This document shows, piece after piece, positions 31,184 through 42,852 of a DNA stretch of 64,000 nucleotides. The notes under the pieces were generated by a model that did not search any database, was not told the origin of the DNA, and saw only the letters and a list, made by a program, of their open reading frames with translations. Source of the DNA: Gliomastix tumulicola (taxonomy: Eukaryota > Ascomycota > Sordariomycetes > Hypocreales > Bionectriaceae); contig BCHX01000002.1 of the NCBI GenBank assembly GCA_001599755.1, positions 2,170,001-2,234,000 of the forward strand. The letters are read 5' to 3'. Every line of letters starts with the position of its first letter. Position 1 is the first letter of the stretch. Position numbers and translations under genes: made by a program.

Positions 31184-31720
31184 CTTGGGGGGTCTTGCTT
31201 CTGGAGCGGGGGAGGCAGGAAAACGAGAAGATGGAGTGAGGTCGAAGGCGTAGCAACTTCTGATGAGCTCAGGTCAAATTAAGGACTGTCTTCTCAGAGT
31301 GACTGGTAAGATTGATACGACGCTTCTTCCCGTAGGAAAAAAGAAGAAGAAGAAGCTTCAGTCCGAGGCGGCGGTGGAATATTTTTTTTTCTACACTTTT
31401 TTTTTGGTTAACCCTGCAGGGACCGCGAGTGCGGGGCAATCCGGTACGTACCTGTACGTACCTGCATCCTGACGTGATGTGGGGCAGAGGCAACATCGGC
31501 AAGAGGGAGCGAGTCGCGGCTGCCGAAGATGAATTACAAACCACCACCACCACCACCAGCTCTTTTATTAAGTCCGCCACACAGCAGGCAAATCTTCACC
31601 GCCTTTCCTGGGGCACACCCGCAAATTCGGTTAAATGAAGTGATTCTAGATATGATACGATTGTACTACAGGTGAGGTAGGCAGACCATTACTTTTCCCG
31701 GCTCTCGTTCCGTCGCCCGT
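31184..31720. promoter_or_regulatory. IMPDH promoter / alkaline phosphatase 3' region
   Basis: 537 bp. It holds two exact tandem copies of GTACGTACCT (31444-31463), a T-rich tract (31380-31408) and a (CCA)6 run at 31541-31558. No ORF of note. Confidence 0.45.
31444..31463. repeat. Tandem GTACGTACCT x2
   Basis: Two exact 10-bp copies abut about 260 bp upstream of the IMPDH start. Each contains the GTACCT core seen in other promoters of the window. Confidence 0.55.
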
Positions 31721-33268
31721 TTAGTCCTCGGCCTCGGCCAGGAGGGCCGTGACCTCGTCGAGGCTGACATTCATCGCCTTCTCGAGGTACCGGGGGATCT
31801 CAATGTTGTCCCAGGTGCCCGCGAGATCAGCCTTGAGCTGCTCGCCCATCTCACCAGCAGCGTAAGCATACAGCGTCGTGTCAACGGCTGAGTGGCCACC
31901 AGTAGACCACTTGACACCCACGCGCTTAGAGAGGAGCTCGGCCAGGCCGCTCGAGATGCTGCCGGAGAGGATAGCATCGATCTCAGATGAGGACGCGTCC
32001 TTGATGCCGTAGGTGGGGAGGATATCCTCGACAAGCAGGGCCCGACGACCCTCGTCACTGCCCTCGTAGTCGCTCCAGACATCAGCCCAGTGCTCGGTCG
32101 AGTACCGTGACTGCTGCAGCTGGCGCGGGTCGTATCCGCTAGGGAGCGTGATACCACCCGTCTCGTGGTCGGCGACAGAGATCATGGCCGTGTCAGGGTG
32201 CTCCTCGATCCACTTGGTGACCAGGTCGATGACACTGTTGTACTCGAGGACGTCGCCAAGGTGGGCGTTGACGTCGTGCGCGTGCGAGGCGTGGTCGATG
32301 CGCGAGGCCTCGATCATAACGAAGTAGCCCTTGTCTTTACAATGCGTCGCCCTGTGCAGAGAGTTGAGCGCCGCCTCGGACATCTCGGTGAGGGATGGCT
32401 CCCGGACATCCTCGTCCTGCTCGCGACGGTCGACCTCGTACACCAGATCGCCGTCGTTGAAGAGGCCGATGTACGGGAGACGAACGTCGCCGAGGCCGCC
32501 CTCGAGAGCATCGAACTGCGAGCGGTTCTGCGCGACGTAGTAGCCTTGCTCCTCAGCGAATCCGAACAGGTCGACGTCGTCGCTACGGCAGGAGCCCTGC
32601 TCGGAGCGGGGCTTGAAGTAGCAGCGGCCGCCGCCGAGGAGGATGTCGACGCTCTGGCCGAGCGGGTGGCTGTAGCCAACCTGCTGGGCAGCGATGCCGG
32701 CCAGGTCGTTGCGGTTGCGGATGTGGGAAGAGAAGGCAGCCGGGGTGGCGTGGTTGATGATGCTAAGAGCAGACGTCAGCAGCTTCATATGCGCAGAGCA
32801 GAAGGGACTGACTACATACGAAGTAACAACGAGAGCCGTTTTGTAGCCCCGAAGCTTAGCAGCCTCGAGGATAGTCCCAACAGAACGATCGTCAGGCAGG
32901 GTGCCGATCCTGCCATTCTCCGTTTTGAAGCCAGTCGCAAGGGCGGTACCGGCAGCAGCAGAGTCTGTCACGAGGTTGTTGCTCGAGTGGGTGAGAGTGT
33001 TGCCCACGGGCTAGACCAGTCCTGTTAGCACGCATCCCTCGTCGACTTTTCTTCCTTAAACACGTACAGTCATGTCGATCGCGATCTTGCTCATGGTACC
33101 AGGAGCACCAGGCGTCGACCCGCCCTCAACCATGGACAGGTACGTCCTGGCCAGCGTCACGGACGCCGGGGCGAGGCCATCAGGAATGACGAAGATGAAG
33201 TTCTTGGGCTCGATGGCGCCGAGGGCAGCCGTGGCCAGGGTGCTGGCAAGCGCGAGGGAGGTCTTCAT
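31721..33268 (-). CDS. Alkaline phosphatase, predicted secreted
   Basis: Three exons on the minus strand: 33268-33068, 33010-32820 and 32762-31721, giving 477 aa. I start at MKTSLALAS because it gives a clean 18-residue signal peptide (cleavage near ALGA). A further upstream ATG in frame would bury it. Landmarks of the alkaline phosphatase superfamily: FVIPDG (metal Asp30); TDSAAAGTALATG with nucleophile Ser84; HATPAAF; DILLGGG; IEASRIDHASHAHD; SVADHETGG; and STGGHSA. Metal-binding Asp/His residues are all present. The yeast vacuolar enzyme Pho8 has an N-terminal anchor. Here I see a cleavable signal and no TM segment or C-terminal hydrophobic tail, so export or delivery as a soluble enzyme is likely. 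It hydrolyses phosphomonoesters at high pH. Confidence 0.93.
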
Positions 33269-34232
33269 CTTTTGACTCGGAGCGAGGAACCGTTGAGTTG
33301 AGGTGAATGACCACTGCACTTGACTTCAACGTAGCATCCGTCCCGGGGGCTTCTTTTCGACTTATACCCTCTCGTCTCTGGAGGTGAGCTCCTGCAGTAT
33401 ATCCACTCCCAGGGCAACTTCTTCACAGGCTCTCGCCTCGTGCCATCGCCAATGCTTCACCAAGAGGCCGCCCACATCCCACGTCGGACAGTCGTCTCGC
33501 TGTTGGCTCCGACTCCCCCACCGAAAGTTCTCAACGGACACCATTAGTAGTGGCTCGAAAGCCGTTGCAGGGAAGGGAAAAACAAAGCCCCACGAGTGAG
33601 GAGGGCCACCAGAAGCAATGAGAGGGGAAAACCAAAAGGGTTCTCACGGCCTTGTCTGGGCAAACCCCCAGGATCGTCCGCCGCCAGCGAATGAAGAGCT
33701 TCACGTGGAGGGCGCAATTTCAGGCGCCATGGCTCTATCAACCATCGCCAAGTCTACCATGCTCTCGTCGTGATCGGAAGGCAAGCTTACTTGTAGTCCA
33801 CGTGCTTTAGAGTCCGAGACGGGCGCCATCTTTGCTGTCAGTTCGTCTCCTCACCCGCATGAGCTTGTCCACGGATAGAAGGTGCTTTTGCTTCCCGAGC
33901 CCCGACGTCCTACAATTCTCCACCATTGCGAGATTTATCCCCCCTTCATTTTAAGCTTAATAAGAAGAATAGTTCGAGAAGAGAAGCAATCCAACTGCAC
34001 TCCACTTACGAGATGTTGAAGAGAAATACTTGGCGAGAGGAGTCTTACTTCTTCTGAGTTCACTCTGCACAAGAGGCGTCAATTGTAGAAGTGCAAAATA
34101 AAATGTTTTTTGTTGAGGCTATGGGGTCTCCCTCGCTTCTCGGTGTGGATTATACACTGATCGTATCGCTAAGTGTTGATGTCAGATACTCAAATCGTTA
34201 CTTACCAGTGCTGTAAAAGTCGACTCCCGCTA
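33269..34232. other. Intergenic: alkaline phosphatase promoter, FN3-gene 3' UTR
   Basis: 964 bp with no credible ORF. The half nearer 33269 is promoter; the AT-richer half near 34000-34230 is probably 3' UTR of the next gene. Confidence 0.5.
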
Positions 34233-37200
34233 TCACTCTTCGCTAAGTGGCCGATCCAGCTCCATGCTCTCCTTTTCCTTGCTTGGAGTATCCTTGCCCT
34301 TTTTCATCATGAATCGCCAGTTAGACATCCTGCTCTCCTTGGACTCCTTTGACTTAGCCGGGCCAAGTGAAGGGCTACTTGTCACGCTGTCGTAGCCTCG
34401 TCCAGGGGGGGCCAGGTCCTCTCCAAGCTCGTCCAGATCCCCTATGCTAGATCGATGATCCGCCGAAGCATTTCTATCCGAATTGGTGGCACTACCAGGC
34501 CCCTTCTTGAAAAGGCCTGATTCTTTTCCAAGTCGGCTGCTGAGACTGCTGAACTTGCTCGAGCTGCCCTTCCGCAGTAGCTTGCGGATGCCGTTGACAC
34601 CCTCAGACTCCCGCGGGAGGCTACTGCTGCTGTACTCGAGCTGGACGTTGGACGACGTGGTGTCCAGAGGCAAAGAGTCGTGTGACTCAGAAACTGAGGT
34701 CTGAGTGTGCACGGAAAAGGTATCGCGCGATATGCGCGAGTCGGAAGGAGAGTCATCACCAGCCCCCGATGGAGATATTTCCATATTGGCTGGGGCCACC
34801 TCCTTGCCTTTGCCCTTGCTGTCCTTGGCTTTGTCTTTGCCCTTCTCCCGTTCCTTGTCCTTGTCCTTGTCCTTCTTACTAAACAGGTTCATGAAGGTCG
34901 GGGCATTGGGGTTGAGCCGCTGGCTGATCGACTTGGACGCACCCGGCGGACGAGATCCAATGACGCCAACAAGGCTAGCCGATGTCTGCGGATCCTGCAG
35001 TTCAGTGTCGTAGAGAATTTCATCGTCAGCGGACGCCAGGGACGTAGTCAGGGCTGACGGTGATTCATGTATAGAGGGCCGTCTAGACCCGCTCCGAGAA
35101 GGCCATCTATCAGGGGACCATAGACGGTTCCTGGCCAGACCTCCGATTTCTGCAGGAGCACCCCAGATCGATCCGCTGTCGGTGGATGGCCTTGGGAGGT
35201 CGGTTGAGGCGATAGATGGTGGTCGTGAGGCATCGGGATCTCTATCAAATGCAACATTGGATGAGCTTGCAAAGGGATTCAGGCGCCTGCTGAGCATTTT
35301 CGACCCAGCAAGACCCAGACTTGACCCCCCGTCCGGACCAGTCGAGTTACGGTGATTCTTGAACGACAGGCTCATCCTACGCCTGCTGTCCAATATCTCA
35401 GCCTCGTCGGTTCCACGTGGGAATGATTGGCTTTGACCCGGTCTCAGGCTCCCAATAGGAGGCCCGCCTTCGTCCACAGCCTTAGCATTTCTACTGCGAT
35501 GGAAGCCGGCCAGAAGACTAGTCAGGCGTAGGGCGGATTGTGGCGATGCGGCAGGTGGCGCGTTTATGGAGAGTTTGTCCGGACTGTCCTGAAACTGAGG
35601 GAATGGTAGGTGGGACGATGATCCGTGAGGACTGGAGAACAAGCTCGAGGACGCAGGCGACTGAGGGTCCTCGTCCCGTAAGGGGGGCATGTCTTGCGTC
35701 AAAGGCGTCTGTGGCGGTCTAGGCTCAGAGGCCTCGAAATCGATGATTCCAGAGGGAAGGTATGCATGAGCACCAGGGCTGAGGGGCCCTCCTGCGGATC
35801 TCAGATCGTCTTCTGTCTGAGCCTCAGTCTCTATCCCGGGCATGAACAAGGACGGGACGAAACGAGCGATGCCAGAAGGACTGTGACTCGCTGGCTCGGA
35901 CATGGCGAATTGAACCGGTGGTGAGACGTTGGGGTCAGTGCTGTGGTGGCTTAGTCGCTTAGTCGCAGCCGACACGGGCGCGTCCATGTCGAGTGCCGAC
36001 ATATCAGGCTGGTTGTAATAAGCAGCCTGGTGCTGGAGATTGACCTGTTCAATCAAACTGTTGTAGTGGATGTCCAGCTGATGGCCCATCTTGGTCTCAG
36101 CCACAAGCTGCTGATGCAGTTGGCTCCTAACCTGCTCCCATTCCCGCCTGAGGGTCTCGTCGCTCTCGCGCGACTGCTCGTTGTCAGCCCCAGGAAGATG
36201 CTTCCTAGCTTCCTTCATCTCGTTCAGCAGTTTCCCCTTGTTGCCAAGGTCGGTCTCCAGATTATTGAGCTCGTCCTGGAGCTCAGCGAGTTTGTCCTCC
36301 AGTTCTCGGATGTCTGTGTCGCGCTTCTCTTCCAGGTTTTCTTTCTGTGCATGGAACCCCTGGCACTCCTTTCTCATCCTCTCCATCTCCTTCTCAAACT
36401 TAGTGATGTTATCACGAATTTTGCTCTTCTTCTTCTCCTTGTCCTTCAGCTGCTGCTCCTTCTTCAGCCTCTCCTTCTCCGCTGCCCGCATCTGCTCCAT
36501 TGTGGTCCGAATTAACCCCTTCAGCTGCGCGGTTTGCTCCTCCTTCTCTTTGAGAGCCTGCTTTTTGACCTCCTTTTCCTTTTTGAGTTCATCTTCTTGC
36601 AGGTGAAACTCTTGTTCTTCGGTCGCTATTTGAACGGACATGTCATTAGTCTCCTTGCGAATCTCTTCAAACTTCTGGTTCAGTTCTGCAAGCGAAGGTT
36701 CGGGGCTGTCAGAGGTCGGAGGATATTTGATATGAGGCTGGTCGGCGCTCGCCACAGAGGGTGAATGTCGTCGGCCGATCGTATTCCGCCGCTGACTTTG
36801 TGTAGGATTGATGGCGTCTCGGGGGAAGCTCGCGGTGCCCTCGAGAACGGGGGCTGCTTCCACTGCAGCGGCGGCAAAAGTGGGCGATGGCCCATCTGAG
36901 CCACCACCACCATCCTCCCCGTGACCGGCCTGTAACTGATCGTCGCCGACAAAGTTTGCTGGGAGGCGAGCGTTTCCGAGATAGGGTTTCCCGTCGTTTC
37001 CAAAGGTGCGCAGACGGACGGTATCGCTCGCAGCCTGAAAGTTGTTTTGGCCGATAGCCACAACGCGGATATTGTAAAAATGATTGGGCTTCAATCCAGT
37101 GACCGTTATAGCTGTTTCGTTACCGGGCGTCTCTCCCACTACTCATTCCCAATTAGTGTCCTGTCCAAACGGAACATTGCACCGAGGCAAGGCTGACCAT

Positions 37201-37717
37201 GTATTCCGTTGACCTGAATCAAATATCTCTGTACGGCCCGAGCGCTAGGCGGCCTAGTCCAGCTAAGAGTAGCGGCATTAGAGCGTATGCCAGCAAGCGA
37301 AACATCAGGTGGCTCGGGGACATCGACGCCGAGGATGTTGATGAGCTCGGGAACCGGTTTCCAAAGCGTCTGCCACGATCGATTGAGAAGCCTAGAAAAA
37401 GGAGTGACAATGGTCAGAGCTGAAACTGCGGCGCGATATGTCCAAGTCCGAGGCACGGCTTACCATGCGACAGCCGCAAACGTTATGATCATCTTGAAGT
37501 TGGTCAAGATGAGCACATCAAAGCGGACGCTGCCAATGTCGCGAAGATTGGGCCACTCCAGGGAGTCGGACAAGATGCGAGGATTCAAGAAAACGGCCAC
37601 GGCCACGAGAAAGGCGGCGGTGGCTTTGGCGAGGGCGGAAACGGTTGGGTGGCGTGGCCACCAGAGGCCAAGGACGACGAGGACAAGAGTTGTCAAGAGT
37701 GGTAACTCCCATGACAT
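34233..37717 (-). CDS. TM-anchored fibronectin-III / coiled-coil protein
   Basis: Three exons on the minus strand: 37717-37464, 37391-37198 and 37138-34233, giving 1117 aa. I start at MSWELPLL because it opens directly into a hydrophobic segment. The frame stays open upstream, but that sequence looks like leader. Order: two hydrophobic segments (residues about 5-25 and 30-45) and another near 70-85; a fibronectin type III domain (about 106-195: LSWTRPPSARAV, YLIQV, ITVTGLKPNHFYNIRVVAI); a Pro/Gly-rich linker; a long coiled coil (about 295-470); then 600 residues of Ser/Pro/Arg-rich disorder with many SP sites and a Lys/Asp-rich patch. This layout suggests a membrane-tethered scaffold. I do not recognise a named family. 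It is divergent from the lipin gene, 2.2 kb away. Confidence 0.85.
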
Positions 37718-39937
37718 GTTCTCAGAGCGCGCACTCCCCAGGCACACAATGCGAGGAGAAGACCAAGACCGCCGGGTAGAGATACATGTATCCGTAGCCG
37801 CACATACAAGACGAAATAATACTGGGTGCGTCTCGGGGTGTTGATGTTGGTCGATTGAGGACGGAAGGGTGTGGATGGCAAAGAAAATCAGGACTTGGCG
37901 GACTTGGAAAGGCAACGACCCCAGTAATTCTCGGCAGTCGATTGGCGGGTGATCGGGAGGAAAGAGGGGGCGCTCACACCACGTTTGCACCTTCTCTGCT
38001 TCAGCCAACACTTGCCCTCGGCAGCCACTGGTGCCACTGGTGCCACTGTATTAAAGCCCTGTCGTGCCCTGTAACTGGTAAGGGCCTGCTAAAATCTCCG
38101 TTACCGGCCCACTACATCGCCCAAGGCATCCGTCCCGATGCACCAGACATCCAGCCTGGCACACGTGGAGGTTCAATAATCGGTAATGCCAACCACGTTC
38201 TGAGCAAGGCCCTGAACACGAGCTATCCAATGCTAGTGCTCCCAAGGGGCGTCGTGCCTGGATTGCCCGTAGCATCACTTGTCCACACTGGAGGAATCCA
38301 TCGCCACTATTACATATGTCCCTGCCTGGCGTCTACCTGGTTACCCTATCGTGCCTGCTAGGTTCAGGGCCCGTTATGAGACACAATTCGATCAAGAGGC
38401 GTACTTCTAGGAGGCACAATCAGAGCTGCCAGACCGAAGACATCTTCAGTACACAAATAGAACATCTAAGGAACACCCAAACGGGTGGCAGCCTAGCATT
38501 GTTGAGCTTGGCTGCCTCCCTCGTTGCGCAAGCCCACTCCTCGTTGACCCAGCTCTTCGGGACTCTGACCCCGAATCAACCAGGCACCATCCATGCCTAC
38601 AGCATGCGGGTGATGGGATTATGTTTCGAGTTTGCGTTGACCGAGCCCGCTTCACCTCATCTAATGCAGTAGCCATGTCGATATCCTGCAAGCAACACCT
38701 TGGCAGATGTGCCAGGGGACCCTCGTATGGTAATGCGGTGGTGAGCAGGACATATTCCAGAAATGGCGGTATGCGCATTGCTGTCACTATGCTGTCGTTG
38801 AGCAGTACTCTCCGCAGACATCATGCAGCTTTGCCAGGCTCCCCTTTCCTCCGAGGTGGGACTTGTCAATGCCTTTCCATGCTGTCGACGGCGGTGAGGG
38901 GGAGGGAGAGCCACTGTCAAATGGCCGTCGAAACCAAGCACAACGATAGGTTCCCTGTAATGTGTAGTGGTGGGAGGGGAGAGCTAGGACGAAAGGCCGC
39001 CTGTGGACCACAGCGGAGGGCTGTAGGTGTCTTCTGCTGGAGATGTCATTACCTCGTGGTGGGGGAATCGATCGGGAAGGTGCGAGTCCGTGGCTTCCTT
39101 CTCTGCTGTCACATGCTCGCGAGTTGCCAAAGCATCGTCAGGCAGCCGTTTCTCTGGCCAGCAAAAGCCTCTGCCTGTGTTTCGGACCTCCATCTCGGAT
39201 TCGCTCATTCGCCCTCGTCTCCACCGTCACCCGACGCTTGAGGCACTGGGAATCTTTTCCTCGTGATCTCGAAACGGCCTGGCCCTGCCGAGGTGGTAAA
39301 AATCTGCTGCTTACTCGAGTCTGCTGTTAGTGTGCCGTTGACTGACTCCATTGTCTGGAGCTTGTCCACTTGTACCTGTTGCGCGTATCCGTCCATGGAA
39401 TTCGATCATCTTTCGGCCCTAAAACACATTCCGACTCTTCGCTTCATACCAATATTCTCCAGGAACACACTCCGTCTGCCCCTTTCCCTAATACGCATCA
39501 TTCGCTACGTTATATCGCCACTTCTGACCGTTGGAACTGCGCCGTTGACATTGTCCGGACCCTCGGAGTTCAACGACAGGGTGCCGCCTCTGTCACCTGG
39601 TACTAAATAAGCCCGTCCTGTAGCCGTCATTACGTATTGCAGGCCTTGGCTTGGTCAACGGATTCCCCAACAGCATCACATCCCACTCTCTCCCCAACCG
39701 CAACCACGGCTAGATCCTCACCAACCACCAGCCGTTGAACTGCCATACCGACTGTCCACGTTGCACCGACAACCACCGACCAGCCGCGAAACTTACATCC
39801 CCTTTCTACGCCTCACCTTGTGGCTCAATAGCTTCGGGCCTTGACCAAGCTGTGGTGCTAGCCGCGAGCTCGCCCTGCGCCTGCACTGCCCTTGCTGGGG
39901 ACTGTCACCAACCCCCCCCAAACCTCAGCCAAGGACA
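37718..39937. promoter_or_regulatory. 2.2 kb divergent promoter region, FN3 protein / lipin
   Basis: No credible gene. It contains a 9-bp tandem GCCACTGGT repeat (38024-38049) and CT-rich sequence before the lipin start. ORFs up to 206 codons (38621-39241) show no domain-like sequence. Confidence 0.5.
38024..38049. repeat. GCCACTGGT tandem repeat (two exact copies plus a partial third)
   Basis: Copies at 38024-38032 and 38033-38041; the third (38042-38048) retains GCCACTG. Non-coding. Confidence 0.6.
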
Positions 39938-42339
39938 ATGCAGTACGTCAGGACTATCAGCGACTCGGTCTCGACGGCATGGAACTCCATCAACCCTGCG
40001 ACCCTGAGCGGCGCCATTGATGTCATCGTCGTCGAGCAGGAGGACGGCTCCCTGTCCTGCTCGCCCTTCCATGTCCGCTTCGGCAAATTCTCCCTCCTAC
40101 GGCCCTCCGACAAGAAGGTCGAGTTCAAGGTCAATGGCGCAAAGCAGGACTACTCCATGAAGCTTGGCGAGGGAGGCGAGGCCTTCTTCGTCTTCGAGAC
40201 CACCGACAACGTCCCGCAGTCCATGCAGACGTCGCCTCTGGTTTCGCCAGTTGCTTCTCCAGCATCCAGCCCGACGCTTGGACCGACGGCCTCGGACCTG
40301 AAGGAACCGGACAACTTCGAGCTGAATGCGCAATCGGAGCGCCAGCAGCGCCCACCTAATGCGACGATACAGCCCCATGCCGCTGACGACGGTGAGTGCT
40401 TTGACTGACTACTTCCCCAGCTTCACGACGACTTACTGACTGACTGACTGACTGACTTACTCCAGGCGATATTGCACGGCGCTCACCCTCCTCGAGCTAC
40501 CTTCAAGGCCGACCTGCTTCCGGAGATTGGTCAGATTGGTCAACACCCGCGCTCCGAACTCACAGCGACGACGTTCTTAGGCATTCTGCGCGCTCGACGG
40601 AGCGGAAGGACAGTGGGAAGAACGACCAGGACAACAGCGACGATTCGGCCGAGGATTATCATGGACCTGCCTCTGAGCGGTCGATTAGCCCACCGCCATT
40701 GTCGCCCAAGGAAGCTATCGACCGAGCCATGGCTCTCTCAAGAGAGCTTGCGACCGCCAATATTCCGAGCAAAGTTACCGAGACTGGAGACCTGATGCTC
40801 GACATGTCGGGATTCAAGGGCAGTGAAGAGGACATGATCCGGGCAGAGGTCGTTGCGAGAAACATCCTGACCAAAGTTCTTGACGGCAACTACGACATTG
40901 GCTCTCTCTTCGGTTTTGACACGGAAGGCAATCTGTGGATCTACAGTAGCGACGATGCAAGGAAGGCTGCGATGAAGCGAACTATGGAGTCGACTCTTCA
41001 GCACCACAACCATGGCCTAGCCGCTGATGCTGTATCAGACCCTGGTTATCAGAGCGATGGGAGTGACATCACAAACCCTCGCATGGTGCCTTCCCATCGG
41101 CGGACGGAGTCGGATGCTGGGCCGATGGATATGCAGACTCCCCCGCTGACGCCAACAACTTCCATGTCACCCAGGGAAGCGTATCGCAACTACGCCAAGA
41201 CTCTACGACTTACTAGCGAGCAGTTGAAGGATCTTCGCCTGAAGCCTGGACCCAACGTCATGAGCTTTACAGTCAACAGAGCCACATGCTCTGCTAACAT
41301 GTATCTGTGGCGCCACGAGGTCCCCGTGGTCATCTCGGATATTGACGGCACCATCACCAAGTCGGATGCGCTGGGTCATGTGCTGAACATGATCGGCCGA
41401 GACTGGACGCACGCGGGCATTGCCAAGCTGTACAGCGACATTATCGCTAACGGATACAATATCATGTATCTGACCAGTCGATCCGTCGGCCAAGCGGACA
41501 TGACTCGAACATATCTGGCCAACATCGCCCAGGAGAACTTCCGGATGCCAGCCGGCCCTACGATCCTCTCGCCGGATCGCACCATGGCAGCTCTCCGCCG
41601 CGAGGTCTACCTCCGCCAGCCACAGGTGTTCAAGATGGCAACGTTACGAGATATTCGTAATCTCTATGGCCCCGATCGGAACCCGTTCTACGCAGGGTTT
41701 GGCAACCGTTTGACGGACCAGATCTCGTACCGAACTGTCGACGTCCCGCCGCGCCGCATCTTCACCATCAACTCCAACTCGGAGGTCTCGCTGGATCTCC
41801 TCACTCTGAACAAAAAGATGAGTTATGTCAACATCAACGAGGTTGTTGATCACTACTTCCCACCTGTCAGCACTCTAGTGACAGGTGGGGGTGAGCAATG
41901 CACTGACTTCATGTATTGGAGAGAGGAGCCCCTGCCTCTCGATGACTTTTCAGCGAGTGACAGCGATGGTTCGGATGACGATGCAGCAGACGACCAGGGC
42001 AGCCAGTATGATGAGGATGAAGAGGAGATCGGAGACGGTCTCGCGGATAGTTACATCTCTCGCGAGTCGCTCGATGAGCTGCGGGCCGTCGGCAAAGGCA
42101 GCAATGCCCTTCGTCGAACCTCAACTGAAACGTACGAAGATGCTGACGACGAAGATGAGGAAGAGGAAGAGGATGAGGATGAAGACGAAGAGAACTACTC
42201 AGAGGACGACGAGGAGCCCGGCGAAGCTCGAAGACACTCCATCCGGACGCCTTCACAGCGAAACGCTGGGGAAGACGTGAATGCCGAGATCATCACAGGG
42301 GTTGGTCACTTATCAATCGGAAAAGACATCAAGAACTGA
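39938..42339 (+). CDS. PAH1: Phosphatidate phosphatase, lipin/Pah1 family
   Basis: Exons 39938-40391 and 40466-42339 give 775 aa. The N-terminal lipin domain (residues 1 to about 105) starts MQYVRTISDSVSTAWNSINPATLSGAIDV and contains the conserved Gly in MKLGEGGEAFF. The C-terminal HAD-like domain has the catalytic DxDGT motif D443-I-D-G-T447 in ISDIDGTITKSDALGH, followed by YLTSRSVGQADMTRTYL and GFGNRLTDQISY. It dephosphorylates phosphatidate to diacylglycerol at the nuclear/ER membrane. The acidic Asp/Glu tail (about residues 720-750) matches the region by which yeast Pah1 is recruited by Nem1-Spo7. SP sites between the domains fit phospho-regulation. The 74-nt intron carries a TGAC tetranucleotide run. 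It is convergent with HIS4. Confidence 0.96.
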
Positions 42340-42852
42340 GCTAAAGCGGGAGGCAGATTGCCGATGTGAGAAACGGTCCAGGCAGCAAGGGTCTCGTCCT
42401 CGAGGAGCCGGTCGCCATTAGGACGCCTCCCATCTCGCCATGATGTCTGGACGCTTGTTTCTTTTGACGGCTTGGCCGATTACGATATTCGACTCTTGAG
42501 CTTCTTTCTAGCTTCTGGCGGGCATGGGACGAAAAAGTAAACGTATGGCATTTTATCATAGATGAGAGTGGCGAGCGGGGACTGGCAAGCAGCAAAGCGA
42601 GGCGTTTGGGATCTTTTCAGTGAAAGACCACTGATGTACTATTAAAGGGGTTGGATTGATTTGAGATACACCACTATAGATGGAGAAAGTATTAGACAGC
42701 ATGTTGTGTTCTTAACTTTTTTTTTCTCTCCCTTTCCAAGATGTGTTCTGTGAAGCCTCATAGCCCTAATCTATGCAAAATAATCCAGCATGGAACACCA
42801 TTTTCTCCAAAATCTCGACACATATTCTTCACTTTGTCTATTAAATTTCCTC
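42340..42852. other. Convergent spacer, lipin / HIS4 3' ends
   Basis: 513 bp, AT-rich towards HIS4 with a T-run at 42717-42725. No gene seen. Confidence 0.5.

Noticed and set aside
32165..33028. 287-codon ORF on the plus strand
   Set aside because: Antisense to alkaline phosphatase, Val/Ala/Arg-biased.
33269..33319. 17-codon N-terminal extension of alkaline phosphatase
   Set aside because: Starting at 33319 would place charged residues before the signal peptide; the ATG at 33268 gives a standard secretory signal.
37718..38011. Upstream in-frame extension of the FN3 protein
   Set aside because: Open frame with an ATG at 38011, but the sequence is Cys/His/Pro-rich and non-repetitive like leader. 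The ATG at 37717 opens directly into the hydrophobic anchor.
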